From: Lachnospiraceae bacterium
GTDB lineage: Bacteria > Bacillota > Clostridia > Lachnospirales > Lachnospiraceae
Reading direction: 5' to 3'
DNA: 64,000 nucleotides
NCBI GenBank assembly: GCA_021770755.1
Contig: JAETQI010000015.1
Coordinates: forward strand, 1-64,000
In this document: piece after piece, positions 45,846-56,008 of the stretch
Layout: every line of letters begins with the position of its first letter
Position numbering within the stretch: the stretch's first letter is position 1
Program-made: the position numbers and the translations under genes
Notes under the pieces: model-generated
The model's input: only the letters and a program-made list of their open reading frames with translations
Databases searched by the model: none
What the model was told of the DNA's origin: nothing

Positions 45846-47000
45846 TCACGTCATCCACACATTCAGCAGAATGAGTGCCGCCAGAAAACCAAGATTTGCC
45901 ACTGTAAAGAGCAAAATGTACGCCCCCTTGCGTCCGCCCGCTTCCTTTGCCACATATTTGTACGAGATCAGGCTTGCCATCGATGCGATCAGCGTTCCCA
46001 GCCCGCCCAGGTTCGTGCCGATCACCAGTCCGGCATAGTCGTCCGTAAAACCCGACAAGAGCAGTGCCGCCGGCACATTGCTGATGATCTGGCTCGCCAC
46101 GATGGACGTGCCGATCTCCCTGCCGGCAATGACCTTCTGCAAAAAATCGCAAAATGCCGGCATCCTCCCCACATTTCCGATAAAGATAAAAAATCCCGCA
46201 AACGTGAACAGCAGAGAGTAGTCTACCCGCGCAAGCACCTGCCTGTCCGCCACGAACACTACCAGAAGAACCACCAGAAACACTGCCTGCCACGGCAATA
46301 TATGCCCCACTGTGAACAGGCAGAGCATAAACAGGATCAGATACGTCATAAGCTGGTATATCACTGTTTTTCTGTCTCTATCCGCACTATATTCTTCCTG
46401 CGCAAGCGCAGTCCCCAGGCTCAGATCCACCGGACTAGCGCTTCCCTGTATCAGTCCCCAGCCGGTCAGAAGCACCAGGGACAGCGCCGTGTACGGCAGC
46501 ATCAGCGCAAGGAAACCGCCGGCGGAAAATCCCGCCTTCCCATAGAGATACAGATTCTGCGGATTGCCGACCGGCGTCAGCATACTTCCCAGGTTCGCCG
46601 CGATCGTCTGCATCACCACAACCGGCAGGAGCAGCCGCTTTTTCTGGGCTTCCCCCAGCAGGTCCAGCACTGTAAAAGTAAAGGGCACAAACGTGATCAG
46701 CGCCACGTCATTTGTGATCAGCATGCTGGAGAAAAAGCAGAGCAGAACCAGCGTCAGGACAAGGCTTCGTCCGCCCCTTACGGATCCAAGGAGTCTCCTT
46801 GCGATCCATCTAAATACCCCGATCTTCTGCAGTCCCGCCATGACGCTCATCAGGCTAAACAGTATTGCCAGTGTCCTAAAGTCTATGTATCCGAGATACG
46901 CTCTGTCCGGCGGCACAAAGAACATCGAGACTGCCGCCAGCAAAAGAGCCACGCACAGCACCGTTTCCCGTTTTATGAACGCAGTTATCCTATCTATCAT
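45846..47000 (-). CDS. SLC13/ArsB-type anion or Na+-coupled transporter
   Basis: Integral membrane protein of about 384 residues with roughly ten spans, of the ion-transporter superfamily that includes CitMHS, SLC13 and NhaD/ArsB. Two inverted halves are seen. The first hairpin contains SSMLITNDVALITFVPF, and LGSMLTPVGNPQNLYL is the signature (N-P-Q-N-L) of the ion-binding hairpin. The second half has SQIISNVPAALLLSGF and GTNLGGLGTLIASMASL. Start at 47000 after GAGGTCG. Substrate could be citrate or another dicarboxylate, or protons against sodium; the sequence does not decide. Confidence 0.85.
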   Translation of the reverse strand: MIDRITAFIKRETVLCVALLLAAVSMFFVPPDRAYLGYIDFRTLAILFSLMSVMAGLQKIGVFRWIARRLLGSVRGGRSLVLTLVLLCFFSSMLITNDVALITFVPFTFTVLDLLGEAQKKRLLLPVVVMQTIAANLGSMLTPVGNPQNLYLYGKAGFSAGGFLALMLPYTALSLVLLTGWGLIQGSASPVDLSLGTALAQEEYSADRDRKTVIYQLMTYLILFMLCLFTVGHILPWQAVFLVVLLVVFVADRQVLARVDYSLLFTFAGFFIFIGNVGRMPAFCDFLQKVIAGREIGTSIVASQIISNVPAALLLSGFTDDYAGLVIGTNLGGLGTLIASMASLISYKYVAKEAGGRKGAYILLFTVANLGFLAALILLNVWMT

Positions 47001-47184
47001 TTTCGACCTCATCTTTCTTTATTTCATCATCCGCTTTGCTGCAGATGGCTTTGTCCAGTATATCATTCTGTGATGGATTTAACAATATGATCATGAAGAT
47101 TCGTGCAAAGAAATGTGTTCTGTCTGTTATGTCAGAATTTTTTTCAAGAGCCTGCGCTGTTCCAGACATGCGGCAGGAATACTC

Positions 47185-47216
47185 TTATCAATCCACACTT
47201 TCACGTAGGGAGTGAC
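47185..47216 (-). repeat. degenerate terminal CRISPR repeat
   Basis: This copy reads TTATCAATCCACACTTTCAC then GTAGGGAGTGAC, differing from the consensus at several positions, all in the first part and the stem. Mutated last repeats mark the leader-distal end of arrays. Confidence 0.9.
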
Positions 47217-50200
47217 CTGATATGACTCATCAATGTGTAAATCTTCTACTGATTTCAATCCACACTCCCACGCAGGGAGTGACACGGGACAACGGGAGCC
47301 GAGTTCCGGAAATGTATATTTCAATCCACACTCCCACGCAGGGAGTGACTATTTGCCATTGCCTGGTCAAAATCCGCATATGTAATTTCAATCCACACTC
47401 CCACGCAGGGAGTGACATTGCCCAGATGCCGGTTTAGATCCACCAATACTCATTTCAATCCACACTCCCACGCAGGGAGTGACCGGACGATGTGCGCGAG
47501 GACGACGACACATACAAATTTCAATCCACACTCCCACGCAGGGAGTGACCGGTAGAGAGCGTGAGCATGTCCGGCGACAACTTTATTTCAATCCACACTC
47601 CCACGCAGGGAGTGACCTCCTTTACCTGTCGCTTTTTCTACCGCGTATCTATTTCAATCCACACTCCCACGCAGGGAGTGACGGTCGGACTATTCCTTTG
47701 CAATCGGCACTTTCACCATTTCAATCCACACTCCCACGCAGGGAGTGACGAGGCCATGGCTCCAAACTATGTGATCCTTGCCAAATTTCAATCCACACTC
47801 CCACGCAGGGAGTGACGTTGTACGTATCCCCTGTCTGCATTCCTTCTGCCGATTTCAATCCACACTCCCACGCAGGGAGTGACTTGCGGTAAGTCTTATA
47901 GGGATCTCAATGTTGCGTATTTCAATCCACACTCCCACGCAGGGAGTGACCGTCCGCGTTTGGCGAGCGTGTGCATCCCATTACAGATTTCAATCCACAC
48001 TCCCACGCAGGAAGTGACGTATGACGAGGACGGGGACATCGTCTGTATCAAATTTCAATCCACACTCCCACGCAGGGAGTGACGTAGCCCTCATCCGTAT
48101 AATACGTCTGGTTAAGTATTTCAATCCACACTCCCACGCAGGGAGTGACCTGTAATGATCGGTATCGGTGCGGAGGACAAAGAAGGATTTCAATCCACAC
48201 TCCCACGCAGGGAGTGACGCCTGATCACACTGCAGCAGAATGACCTCGCACTATTTCAATCCACACTCCCACGCAGGGAGTGACTTTCACTGTCAGTTCC
48301 TTGTTTGCTGTGAACAAAGATTTCAATCCACACTCCCACGCAGGGAGTGACTACCGCAAGCATTGGGTAGGCGCATATCTCCAGGAATTTCAATCCACAC
48401 TCCCACGCAGGGAGTGACTACCGCCGGCCGCAGGAGCAGGCTTACAGCAGCGATATTTCAATCCACACTCCCACGCAGGGAGTGACTACCGCAAGCATTG
48501 GGTAGGCGCATATCTCCAGGAATTTCAATCCACACTCCCACGCAGGGAGTGACACCTACAACCTAATTATTTGGCAGATATCCGCGTAATTTCAATCCAC
48601 ACTCCCACGCAGGGAGTGACTGTCATGGTTGTTCTCCTATCAAGTCGGGATTGTCATTTCAATCCACACTCCCACGCAGGGAGTGACTTGCATCATGGCG
48701 ATAAAGATAATGGACATGCATGATTTCAATCCACACTCCCACGCAGGGAGTGACTGTCATGGTTGTTCTCCTATCAAGTCGGGATTGTCATTTCAATCCA
48801 CACTCCCACGCAGGGAGTGACTATGGGATATGAAGTTAAAATATTTAGGCTACAGAATTTCAATCCACACTCCCACGCAGGGAGTGACTATGGGATATGA
48901 AGTTAAAATATTTAGGCTACAGAATTTCAATCCACACTCCCACGCAGGGAGTGACTGACTGCCGCTTTTGTTCTGGTTCTGCTCCTGTGTATTTCAATCC
49001 ACACTCCCACGCAGGGAGTGACTTGCGGTAAGTCTTATAGGGATCTCAATGTTGCGTATTTCAATCCACACTCCCACGCAGGGAGTGACTATCATCTACT
49101 GTTTCACATAACGCACATTTGGGATTTCAATCCACACTCCCACGCAGGGAGTGACCTCTTTGCGTTCGTCAAGCTCATAGATAAACGGATTTCAATCCAC
49201 ACTCCCACGCAGGGAGTGACGCGCATCATCGTAATAGTCAAGCCATTCTTCATTATTTCAATCCACACTCCCACGCAGGGAGTGACCTACCGTGCCACCT
49301 GTCGGAATCTGAATATTTCCTATTTCAATCCACACTCCCACGCAGGGAGTGACTCAATCAGGTTACAACCCACCATGAGAAACACGGATTTCAATCCACA
49401 CTCCCACGCAGGGAGTGACAATGTAACTATTCTTACACTGCAGCCAACGCTTTATTTCAATCCACACTCCCACGCAGGGAGTGACCCAATTTGAGCAAAA
49501 GTACTATCAATTGCATTTAATTTCAATCCACACTCCCACGCAGGGAGTGACCGTCCCGTCGGGAGAGACGCTAAAATTGTTAGAAATTTCAATCCACACT
49601 CCCACGCAGGGAGTGACTCTGCACTTGCGTACCTTGATCCCCCGGAAGAAATATTTCAATCCACACTCCCACGCAGGGAGTGACTTCTCCGTCTGCTCCT
49701 GTGCCTGCTTTAACCTGTATTTCAATCCACACTCCCACGCAGGGAGTGACGCATCACGATTTTTCTATCAAGGCGACTGGATTTATTTCAATCCACACTC
49801 CCACGCAGGGAGTGACTCCGGCGGATAGTAGGCGGCGTGTGATGTCTTTGAATTTCAATCCACACTCCCACGCAGGGAGTGACCTGTTTGCCATATGTGC
49901 CACTCCTTCCCATTGCCATATTTCAATCCACACTCCCACGCAGGGAGTGACGAATGGATTCCGAAAGCGTTTTTAAATCCTGTGATATTTCAATCCACAC
50001 TCCCACGCAGGGAGTGACTGATGTGTCCGAGTGATTGTGAGTATTATGAGCGATTTCAATCCACACTCCCACGCAGGGAGTGACGGCTGTTTTAATTCTG
50101 ATAGGATTAAAAGTCAAAATTTCAATCCACACTCCCACGCAGGGAGTGACTAGTGCTGCGGGACATTTATATAGACGTGCTTAAGATTTCAATCCACACT

Positions 50201-50284
50201 CCCACGCAGGGAGTGACCCGCAGTGCTTCCCAGTCTACTTTCTTATTAAAATATTTCAATCCACACTCCCACGCAGGGAGTGAC
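47185..50284 (-). CRISPR. type I-C CRISPR array, 47 repeats and 46 spacers
   Basis: The 32-bp repeat on the plus strand begins ATTTCAATCCACAC and ends CGCAGGGAGTGAC. On the minus strand it begins GTCACTCCCTGCG and ends GTGGATTGAAAT, the classic type I-C form. The repeat carries a hairpin from its CACTCCC/GGGAGTG arms. Repeats recur every 66-68 bp, with spacers mostly 34-36 bp. Forty-five repeats are identical; the one at 47987-48018 has a single change (GGGAG to GAAG). The one at 47185-47216 has several, so it is the old trailer end. The leader is therefore at 50285 onward, beside cas2, and transcription runs on the minus strand. Four spacers occur twice (see findings). Confidence 0.98.
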
Positions 50285-50449
50285 ACCAAAAATCACATAT
50301 TTTCATAAAAATACAGATTCTTGTCTGAGCAATACTACCAAAAATCAGCATCACCCATTTGCTTTCAACATGGCTTTCGCCATATATTGTAAACTTTTTC
50401 TGGTGCGAACCCTCCTGGTGTTTTGTGTGCACTTATGGTTCGCACCGGT
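50285..50449 (-). promoter_or_regulatory. CRISPR leader
   Basis: AT-rich stretch between cas2 and the first (newest) repeat, on the minus strand. It contains ACCAAAAATCA twice on the plus strand (50285-50295, directly abutting the repeat, and 50337-50347). It also has a 10-bp inverted repeat GGTGCGAACC (50402-50411) with GGTTCGCACC (50437-50446), just after the cas2 stop. The inverted repeat could be a hairpin ending the cas transcript or a protein site. An array promoter is expected here, but I cannot fix it. Confidence 0.7.
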
Positions 50450-50740
50450 TTATATCATCAAAGTCCCCTCGGCATCATAGGAAGTTTTTATGCCGAAGTG
50501 CTCGACCTTCGTCTGATATTTATTGCCGAGATAGTAAAATCTTAGGCTGTCTTCTTTCTCGTTGATCAGCGAGACAAGACGATCTTTCAATAACAACAGT
50601 TGTGAAGCATCCAGAATGCACTCGAATACCGAATTTTGAACGCGCTGCCCGTAGTTCACGCATTCCTTTGCGACTTTGCGAAGGCGGCTTCTTCCAGCCG
50701 CATCCTGGGTAGCTACATCGTATGTGATCAATACCAGCAT
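50450..50740 (-). CDS. cas2: CRISPR-associated protein Cas2
   Basis: Small ferredoxin-fold protein that forms the spacer-integration complex with Cas1. It starts MLVLITYDV, with the conserved metal-site Asp at residue 8, and includes RVQNSVFECILD, the usual strand before helix 2. 96 residues, full length. Start at 50740, after AGGTG, inside the open frame; the preceding cas1 stop lies at 50749. It is the last cas gene and faces the leader. Confidence 0.96.
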   Translation of the reverse strand: MLVLITYDVATQDAAGRSRLRKVAKECVNYGQRVQNSVFECILDASQLLLLKDRLVSLINEKEDSLRFYYLGNKYQTKVEHFGIKTSYDAEGTLMI

Positions 50741-50748
50741 TTCAACAC

Positions 50749-51780
50749 CTACTTCCATAAAAACGGTGGATATTCATCAATATCACCGCGGATCGTCCGG
50801 GCAAGTAACAGAGCCTGTACATAAGGAATCAGTCCCCACTCGATTTTTTCTTTCAAATATGGGTGTGTGATCGTTTCCTTTTTATGATTCTGCCATGCGT
50901 TAAAGAATACTTTTCTGCCATCGTCATTCAGGAGCACCGCATTGTCTTTCTGCCTCTCGAAATGAGCCGCCTGAATCGCTTTCGTGTTGATCAGTGTCAG
51001 GATAAAACGATCCGCCAGCACGGGGCGCAATTCTTCCATCAGATCCAGTGCCAGGGACGTCCGCCCTGGTCTGTCACCATGCATAAATCCGACATATGGA
51101 TCCAAACCGACACTCGACAGGGCATTTGCGCAGTCTCCAGCAAGAACTGTATATGCAAAAGATAAAATGGCATTGATGTTGTCGAGCGGCGGCCTGCGGT
51201 TTCTCTTGACAAATGCAAAATCTTCTTTCTGATTGAGTATCATATCATTTAATACTGAAAAATATTGTTCCGCCGCCTTTCCCTCTATCCCCCGCAGTTC
51301 GTCAAGCCGAGATGTGCTGTCGATCTTAGGCAGCGTCTCGTATAAGATGCTGGATACCTGTTTCAATTTCCCGGCATCCACACGGTGTGCATGGTCACGA
51401 AGCGTCCGCTCTATGCTCCACCTGCTGTTAAAGACTTTCCCGACGATCATGTTCTTCGCATATGCAGCACTTCTGATATCATCATCTGAAATGCGATACT
51501 GCTCCTTTCGCAGCAGCACATTTCCATACTCTTTCCCGGCAACCCTTGCCAGAAATGCACCTCTCGGAGAGAAGAAACTCATTCCGATCTTCCGTTCTGC
51601 ACAGGCTCCCATCAGTGCCGGTGTTGCTCCTTTGTATGTGAAACATATGATATTTTCCAGTGTGTGCAGCGGAAATCTGCCAAGTATCTTTTCGCCGTTC
51701 TGTATCACGATATTTTCACCATCAAGTGTCAGATAGCAACTCTCCGTCATAACATATAACGTGTTAAGTAACTTTCGCAC
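50749..51780 (-). CDS. cas1: CRISPR-associated endonuclease Cas1, type I-C
   Basis: Integrase that inserts new spacers. Start at a GTG (51780), five bases after GGAGG, giving MRKLLNTLYV as in other I-C Cas1 proteins; an upstream ATG would translate through the binding site. The metal site is visible: Glu166 in RGIEGKAAEQYF, His234 in GFMHGDRPGRTSLALDL and the acidic residue (Asp246) that follows. 343 residues, intact. Confidence 0.97.
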   Translation of the reverse strand: MRKLLNTLYVMTESCYLTLDGENIVIQNGEKILGRFPLHTLENIICFTYKGATPALMGACAERKIGMSFFSPRGAFLARVAGKEYGNVLLRKEQYRISDDDIRSAAYAKNMIVGKVFNSRWSIERTLRDHAHRVDAGKLKQVSSILYETLPKIDSTSRLDELRGIEGKAAEQYFSVLNDMILNQKEDFAFVKRNRRPPLDNINAILSFAYTVLAGDCANALSSVGLDPYVGFMHGDRPGRTSLALDLMEELRPVLADRFILTLINTKAIQAAHFERQKDNAVLLNDDGRKVFFNAWQNHKKETITHPYLKEKIEWGLIPYVQALLLARTIRGDIDEYPPFLWK

Positions 51781-51825
51781 ATGAACCTCCTTCTTCCGCA
51801 TGACCTATGGAAATCTATCCTGCGG

Positions 51826-52485
51826 CTATTCCTTTGCTTTGATCCCCTGCTCAATGTATTCTCTTACCCTTATTGACTTCTGCAATCTGGGGACACATAG
51901 ATTTTCCAATGAACATGCCTTGCACTGCTTCGTAGGTTTCACATTGGGCGTATGTCCTCTTTGAAATAAAGCGTGCATCTCATCAGCCATCTTTTTTACT
52001 TCAAACCGCAAGTCGTCAGTAAATTTGACGGGACTCCGCCTTCTCTTCTCACCGTAATACAAAAATCCTTCCGGTACGTCTGTCTGGAACATTTCCTCCA
52101 GACAGACTGCCTGTGCACAAAGCTGCAGCTCGTCGGCATTGTTCTCTTTGGGCGATCCATGCTTGTACTCGATCGGCACCAGATCCCATTTTCCATCGTA
52201 ACCGAATATCGCAATTCCCTTTTCATTCTCATGAAATTCAACGACATCACACTGACCGCTCAGTCCAAGCTCCCGGGAAGCGATCCGCAGTCCTCTGACG
52301 ATCAGCAGATCTCCTCTTTTCTCAAAAGAGCCTTCGTCGTGTGCTTTCCTGTGCATCAGTTCGCCCGCCGTTGTGCGATAGTTCTCCGCCCACTGCTGCT
52401 CGATATGGATCATCGCCCATTGCCGCCTGCAGAATGCAAAGTGCTGAATGCCCGAGAGCATCAGATAATCCTCTTCGGCGTACAT
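51826..52485 (-). CDS. cas4: CRISPR-associated exonuclease Cas4
   Basis: RecB-like nuclease with an iron-sulfur cluster that trims prespacers and checks PAMs in type I-C. A cysteine near residue 19 (FAFCRRQWA) and three at the C-terminus (CKACSLENLC) form the 4Fe-4S site. The nuclease core includes GYDGKWDLVPIEYKHG, with the D and ExK catalytic residues, and ELQLCAQAVCLEEM. 219 residues. It starts two bases after the cas7 stop, with GAGGG ahead of it. Confidence 0.95.
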   Translation of the reverse strand: MYAEEDYLMLSGIQHFAFCRRQWAMIHIEQQWAENYRTTAGELMHRKAHDEGSFEKRGDLLIVRGLRIASRELGLSGQCDVVEFHENEKGIAIFGYDGKWDLVPIEYKHGSPKENNADELQLCAQAVCLEEMFQTDVPEGFLYYGEKRRRSPVKFTDDLRFEVKKMADEMHALFQRGHTPNVKPTKQCKACSLENLCVPRLQKSIRVREYIEQGIKAKE

Positions 52486-52487
52486 GA

Positions 52488-53339
52488 CTAAATTCCCTCG
52501 ATCACTTCTACATCCAATCCCGGCAGGGAATCCAGCGTGATCTTATAGTCCTCAAACTCCTTTGGGTCGTCTGCTTTTGCTTCGACTGTCAAAAGCCTAT
52601 GTACCTTTGCCGATGAATACTGTCCCATGGGACAATTGTGCTTCCACCAATATATTCTGCACACTTCCATGCTGCCATCCGGCCTCGCGGAGGACGCATC
52701 ATTGACAAATAATGTGCGCAGTGCCTCCTTGATCTTCTGGGCGTCCTCATCGCTGAATCCTGTCTTCTGGGCAAGCTGGTGATTGATACTGCCTTTTATG
52801 ACATATAATGCCGAATATACCTTATGCTTCATTCCCATCGTATCCGATGATTTCCTGCCCTCTTTTCCAGTCTCGCTGTTGACACTTTTGGTGATCTGCA
52901 TGCTGTCGATCGAGATGGGCAGCACACTGAATGCAGAATGAACGGAAACCGGTCCCCGCACACCGACGGATACACTGTCATCTTTAAAAGCAAATACCTG
53001 TCCGAAACTGCGCACATCCATCCATGTCTCACATGCTGCCTTTGCATAGGCCTCCTTGTCCTTATCCTTTAATGCCTTCTGCATTACCGCATTATTCTTT
53101 GCACGTTCCGCAAGGTTTTTAGCACCGTCATCTGCACGGTCATCGCTCTGCACGAAGATATTTTCCCCCATATCCTGCAGTCTGTTCCTGATCTTGCGCT
53201 TTATGCACACATCCGAAATCTCTCCGTACCCATCATACGTCTCACGCGGCCTGTTTCCGTTCAGCGGATCTCCATTTGGATTTGCATTTTTTACCATCAC
53301 CAATACTTCAAAATCGATCTTGTTTGTAAATTTACCCAT
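52488..53339 (-). CDS. cas7: CRISPR-associated protein Cas7c (Csd2)
   Basis: Backbone subunit of the type I-C Cascade complex, binding along the crRNA. The N-terminus FEVLVMVKNANPNGDPLNGN is the Csd2 signature. VRSFGQVFAF and VRGPVSVHSAFSVLPI follow. 283 residues. Start at 53339 after GGAGA. It overlaps the end of cas8c by eight bases, so it is translationally coupled to it. Confidence 0.96.
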   Translation of the reverse strand: MGKFTNKIDFEVLVMVKNANPNGDPLNGNRPRETYDGYGEISDVCIKRKIRNRLQDMGENIFVQSDDRADDGAKNLAERAKNNAVMQKALKDKDKEAYAKAACETWMDVRSFGQVFAFKDDSVSVGVRGPVSVHSAFSVLPISIDSMQITKSVNSETGKEGRKSSDTMGMKHKVYSALYVIKGSINHQLAQKTGFSDEDAQKIKEALRTLFVNDASSARPDGSMEVCRIYWWKHNCPMGQYSSAKVHRLLTVEAKADDPKEFEDYKITLDSLPGLDVEVIEGI

Positions 53340-55260
53340 TATTCTTATCTCCTTCACTGTTCTTTTTCTGAAATGCCTGTCTCATATACTCCATCTGCAG
53401 ATAATAGCCCGGCAGATACATCTCCGACAATGCTGCATTGCTATATCCATTCCCTGCCAGATATTGCATGATCTCACCTGTCCACTCTTCAAATTTCATT
53501 ACCTTATAATCAGATAACTTTTTTTCATATGGTATCAGATTCTGCTTTATCGTCTCAAATGTCTTGGCAGGTCTTCTGCTGTACGCATTCCAGTATCTTT
53601 TTGCATTTGTGGTACGTCTCTCCAGCACCTTTCCATTCTCGTCGCGCTCAAACATGGCAAGCTGTTCCATGTAATCGTACACCGCCAGCAGCCTTCCGAA
53701 CAAGACACTGCGGTCACTGGTGTTATTTTTCAAAAAATCATCCATCGTCTTCCCTCCCATTTCATAATCATACCGGATCATCGCGCAGGCAACACACAAC
53801 ACATCATTGTACCATACAAACTCACTCATGGTCTGCGGCATCGATGCCCGCTGCACTGCTGCTTTGACGAGATCCTTCGGAATCTCTACCCCTATTTTTG
53901 TAATACATGGCAATAACCGCTTCACAGTGCTTTTGATCAGTTTGCCGTCCGCTTCCAGCCACTCAGATCGCTGTACGCCAAACGCCGCAAGCGCCATATC
54001 CCTGGGCGACGGCGTGCATTCGCAGGTGATCTTCTTCTTATCCTCTCCCGCCTTTCCCACATTCACCGTCCTCCGCCACTTACAACGCTGCTGCCAGTTC
54101 AGTATCGCATCCATGTACTGTCTGGCTCCCATCTCGTCATAGTATGCCACCGAGAGCCGCCCTGTAGTGGCCGCTTCGAGCGCGATTACCGCCGCCCTGT
54201 CATCGGCCTTGAATCTGCCCACATACCCATTTACAGCATTGTTAAACTGCTCCGCAAAATGCTTTCCAGTGTCCCGCTGGTCGATATTGCCTGTTCCAAG
54301 GAAATCCCAGTCATCAAAATCATCCATGTCATGAAAGGCATTGACCGAATCCTGCATGATATCCGGCACAGGCATGTCCCTGTTCACGATCCATGTTACG
54401 ATCGCGGAATCATCCCTTGTATATCCCTGTTTTTGAATCAGCCACCTAAGTGCATTGTGCGCTTTTTGTGACACGTCATATCCGACGGATACCGCCTGTC
54501 CTTTCGTGACAAACCTTCCGCGATAGGTAAATCCCGACTCATCATTCCCGGAGATCAGTTTTGCCTTATCCCCGCTGTTGCGGATCTTCGACGGGTGCTT
54601 GTCCGTGCAGGACTCCAGTTTCCCCGATGCATAACACAGCTCCTTCTCACCCGCCTTTTGCTGGTAGTACGCGCTGTATCTGTCATACAGTTCCTGATTC
54701 TTCCAGACTTCCGGTATGCCGATCCCGTCGACAATAAACCGCACCGCAGCCCCTGTCTGACCTAACGCCTGTATCTTCGTGCGGTCTGTGAGTCTGCCGC
54801 CGCCGTCCAGCTCCAGCACTTTTCCTGCCACAAGATCCCGTATCAATGATTTCTTTTCAAGATATCGGCAGACCGCCTGCACTGCCACATGCGTATACGC
54901 TGAATCCGCCCAGTCCCGGAGCTGTTCCATATATGCTTCATAGTAAGCATCCTTGTTGTCCCCCGTGTATGCCGCATAATCTCCAGCGATATAGCAGAGC
55001 TTATCACACAGCGGGTGTGGTGCGATACCGCTGCTCCTGGCAGCAGAATCCTCTGTCACCGGAATGATCGTGACCGCATCATTTCCCTTTTCAAGCTTCC
55101 TGGCATCGACATAATTCCCATCCTGATCCAGTATCACTTCAATCTGGGCATTGAACGTCGAATGGGAGATCGGCAGCAGCACCGGCTGGTCATCCCTGAC
55201 TACTCCCGCCAGATCCGCATAGACGTCATATGTATCAGCCAATGTCTTTAACCACGCCAA
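53332..55260 (-). CDS. cas8c: CRISPR-associated protein Cas8c (Csd1)
   Basis: Large subunit of the type I-C effector complex, recognising the PAM. Its start appears to be TTG (55260), eight bases after GGAGG, giving [12 protein letters not shown], a normal Csd1 N-terminus; no ATG is in a sensible place. It starts 26 bases inside cas5c. About 642 residues, slightly longer than typical. The C-terminal part probably also yields an internally initiated small subunit (Cas11c), known in other I-C systems; an internal start would have to be tested. Confidence 0.93.
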   Translation of the reverse strand: MAWLKTLADTYDVYADLAGVVRDDQPVLLPISHSTFNAQIEVILDQDGNYVDARKLEKGNDAVTIIPVTEDSAARSSGIAPHPLCDKLCYIAGDYAAYTGDNKDAYYEAYMEQLRDWADSAYTHVAVQAVCRYLEKKSLIRDLVAGKVLELDGGGRLTDRTKIQALGQTGAAVRFIVDGIGIPEVWKNQELYDRYSAYYQQKAGEKELCYASGKLESCTDKHPSKIRNSGDKAKLISGNDESGFTYRGRFVTKGQAVSVGYDVSQKAHNALRWLIQKQGYTRDDSAIVTWIVNRDMPVPDIMQDSVNAFHDMDDFDDWDFLGTGNIDQRDTGKHFAEQFNNAVNGYVGRFKADDRAAVIALEAATTGRLSVAYYDEMGARQYMDAILNWQQRCKWRRTVNVGKAGEDKKKITCECTPSPRDMALAAFGVQRSEWLEADGKLIKSTVKRLLPCITKIGVEIPKDLVKAAVQRASMPQTMSEFVWYNDVLCVACAMIRYDYEMGGKTMDDFLKNNTSDRSVLFGRLLAVYDYMEQLAMFERDENGKVLERRTTNAKRYWNAYSRRPAKTFETIKQNLIPYEKKLSDYKVMKFEEWTGEIMQYLAGNGYSNAALSEMYLPGYYLQMEYMRQAFQKKNSEGDKNNG

Positions 55261-55981
55261 ACAAGTCACCTCCCTCAAACTCTGCCAATCCGGTAAAGTT
55301 CTTTTCAAATATAAACTGTTTCTGCTTCGCCTCCTGCAGCACACGCCTGATCCCGCATGCCTCCGGGCGCGGAAAATGAAGGACTCCCTTTATCATCTGC
55401 GCATTCCAGAGCCGCACCGTCATTTTCCCTTTTTCCTCTTCCCTGACGGCCTCATCCGGATAGGTGATCCCGTGTACCATGACGCCAAATGACAGATCCG
55501 TTTTGTCATAAGCGCCGTCACCCTCATCAAATGAACAGGGCTCCACATATCCCTGGCACTCTCTTGCCCCCAGAAAAATATCCCTCCTTCCGCCTCGTTC
55601 AACCATTCTCCTGGCAATGTCAAAATGTTTGTTCTCGTTCCGGTCGTGCGCCAGATCTTCCCGGTTTTCATTCCATTCAAAGTGTGCCCTCACACGATAC
55701 TCCACACTTTTCAGATAAGTGTAATATGACAAGTCGTTTCCGCCGCTATATCTGACCGGCCGGATCCCCTTCGATTCCGTCTGGATCGGATTCATGACAC
55801 GGCACTCATCGATCACCCACGTGATCGTCGGCTTCCAGTAGATCGATTCCGTGATCCCTTTCAATGCCTGATACGTAGGGATCTGATACGTGCATTTCTC
55901 ACCGCCCGTCTTTGACAACGGATCGGTAAACAGTGCATACCTGCCAAACACACTGTACTCGATCACATTTGGTTTCTCCAT
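55235..55981 (-). CDS. cas5c: CRISPR-associated protein Cas5c (Cas5d), crRNA-processing
   Basis: In type I-C, Cas5 replaces Cas6 and cuts the repeat to make crRNA. The catalytic residues of the Bacillus halodurans enzyme (Tyr46, Lys116, His117) align with Tyr48 in ESIYWKPT and Lys118-His119 in [11 protein letters not shown], so processing should be intact. 248 residues. AAGGAG precedes the ATG. It lies 27 bases after cas3 and overlaps cas8c. Confidence 0.95.
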   Translation of the reverse strand: MEKPNVIEYSVFGRYALFTDPLSKTGGEKCTYQIPTYQALKGITESIYWKPTITWVIDECRVMNPIQTESKGIRPVRYSGGNDLSYYTYLKSVEYRVRAHFEWNENREDLAHDRNENKHFDIARRMVERGGRRDIFLGARECQGYVEPCSFDEGDGAYDKTDLSFGVMVHGITYPDEAVREEEKGKMTVRLWNAQMIKGVLHFPRPEACGIRRVLQEAKQKQFIFEKNFTGLAEFEGGDLFGVVKDIG

Positions 55982-56008
55982 AACTGCTTCTCCTTTCTGT
56001 ATTTTCTG

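Noticed and set aside
31883-47000. The region 31.9-47 kb as a genomic island
   Set aside because: No integrase, tRNA junction or attachment repeat was found; gene content is ordinary for the group.
49018-49494. Open frames inside the CRISPR array with repeated NPHSHAGSD
   Set aside because: The repeated peptide is the translated CRISPR repeat; no protein is encoded.
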